From Kiritimatiellia bacterium (GTDB taxonomy: Bacteria; Verrucomicrobiota; Kiritimatiellia; UBA8416; JABMPJ01), in the NCBI GenBank assembly GCA_029939545.1, contig JAOZSS010000136.1:1-6739 (forward strand): a DNA stretch of 6,739 nt. The letters run 5' to 3'. Shown here piece by piece: positions 6,380-6,739 of this stretch. Positions within the stretch are counted from its first letter, which is position 1. Every line of letters begins with the position of its first letter. The position numbers and the translations under genes were made by a program. The notes below the pieces were generated by a model that was not told where the DNA came from, did not search any database, and saw only the letters and a list, made by a program, of their open reading frames with translations.

Positions 6380-6739
6380 TCAGGACGCATACCCGAGCCT
6401 TGCTGATGTGGAGAAGGCGATATCGGCACAGCTTGAAGGAGGGTCGACTTCGGAACACCGATGCTTCTCAAGTTGCGACATTCTGAGATCAACGGGATAC
6501 CCAAGGAAGTCTGCCAGTTGCGTTCGGACCATTTCAGGACTGATAAGGATGTCCTCGAACTTGATCTGCAGATAGTTAATCCCAGACCTCTTTAGCTCCA
6601 AGCACCTGAGATTCGCATTCGCCCAAAGACATGACTCCAAGTACTCCCGCTTGGCTTCCATCTGTGCGCCTGTCAGTGAGGCGAGGTCAACGGCCTGTCC
6701 ATCGAGATCTCGATGAGTTTTGGCGGAGTTGAACCACAC
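6380..6739 (-). CDS. Sulfotransferase-like protein, C-terminal part (partial)
   Basis: The reading frame is open from the window edge to a TGA at 6382-6380, giving 119 codons. The GTG at the very edge is probably an internal valine, because the 5' part of a sulfotransferase is missing. The visible part has alternating charged helices, then INYLQIKFEDILISPEMVR followed by a helix ending LADFLGYPVD. That pattern (Y-x-x-I-x-F/Y-E-D-L/I-L-x-x-P-E...FLG) is characteristic of the C-terminal half of PAPS-dependent sulfotransferases. The PAPS-binding P-loop near the N-terminus is outside the window, so cofactor binding cannot be confirmed. Such enzymes add sulfate from 3'-phosphoadenylyl sulfate to hydroxyl groups of glycans, lipids or small molecules. 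Next to a YfhO-type protein a glycan substrate is plausible, but this is inference. Confidence is limited by the fragment's length. Confidence 0.65.
   Translation of the reverse strand: MWFNSAKTHRDLDGQAVDLASLTGAQMEAKREYLESCLWANANLRCLELKRSGINYLQIKFEDILISPEMVRTQLADFLGYPVDLRMSQLEKHRCSEVDPPSSCADIAFSTSARLGYAS

Overview
The window carries two convergent gene blocks. The plus-strand block is the 3' part of a phosphonate biosynthesis operon: the tail of a phosphoenolpyruvate mutase (1-145), a phosphonopyruvate decarboxylase (142-1290), an iron-type alcohol dehydrogenase best read as a phosphonoacetaldehyde reductase (1287-2429), and a GT4-type glycosyltransferase (2426-3664). The minus-strand block holds the 3' part of a sulfotransferase-like gene (window end down to 6380) and, after a 188-base gap, a very large polytopic membrane protein of the YfhO type (6191 down to 3669). 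No RNA gene, mobile element, CRISPR array or origin was seen.

The first three plus-strand genes spell a known route: phosphoenolpyruvate to phosphonopyruvate (mutase), to phosphonoacetaldehyde (ThDP decarboxylase), to 2-hydroxyethylphosphonate (2-HEP, reductase). No 2-aminoethylphosphonate transaminase is visible, so the alcohol rather than the amine is the predicted product, although the upstream part of the operon is cut off. The glycosyltransferase is fused to this operon by the same ATGA overlap that joins the other genes. The simplest inference is that the phosphonate is placed on, or made together with, a glycan. The convergent membrane protein and sulfotransferase also fit a cell-surface polysaccharide or glycoconjugate region.

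All three plus-strand gene junctions are 4-base ATGA stop/start overlaps with a purine-rich ribosome binding site inside the previous gene, so the block is probably translationally coupled. The two blocks meet with only 4 bases between stop codons and no visible terminator, so the transcripts are likely to overlap in antisense.

The organism cannot be fixed from this sequence. Shine-Dalgarno sites and standard-code genes of moderately high GC show a bacterium. A YfhO-type protein of this size next to a sulfotransferase recalls the Planctomycetota/Verrucomicrobiota/Kiritimatiellota group, but this is a low-confidence impression from memory. The points most worth checking are the possible phosphonate-glycan link, a glutamine where iron alcohol dehydrogenases usually have a metal-binding histidine, the non-standard nucleotide-sugar motif of the glycosyltransferase, and a C8 run near the start of that gene.
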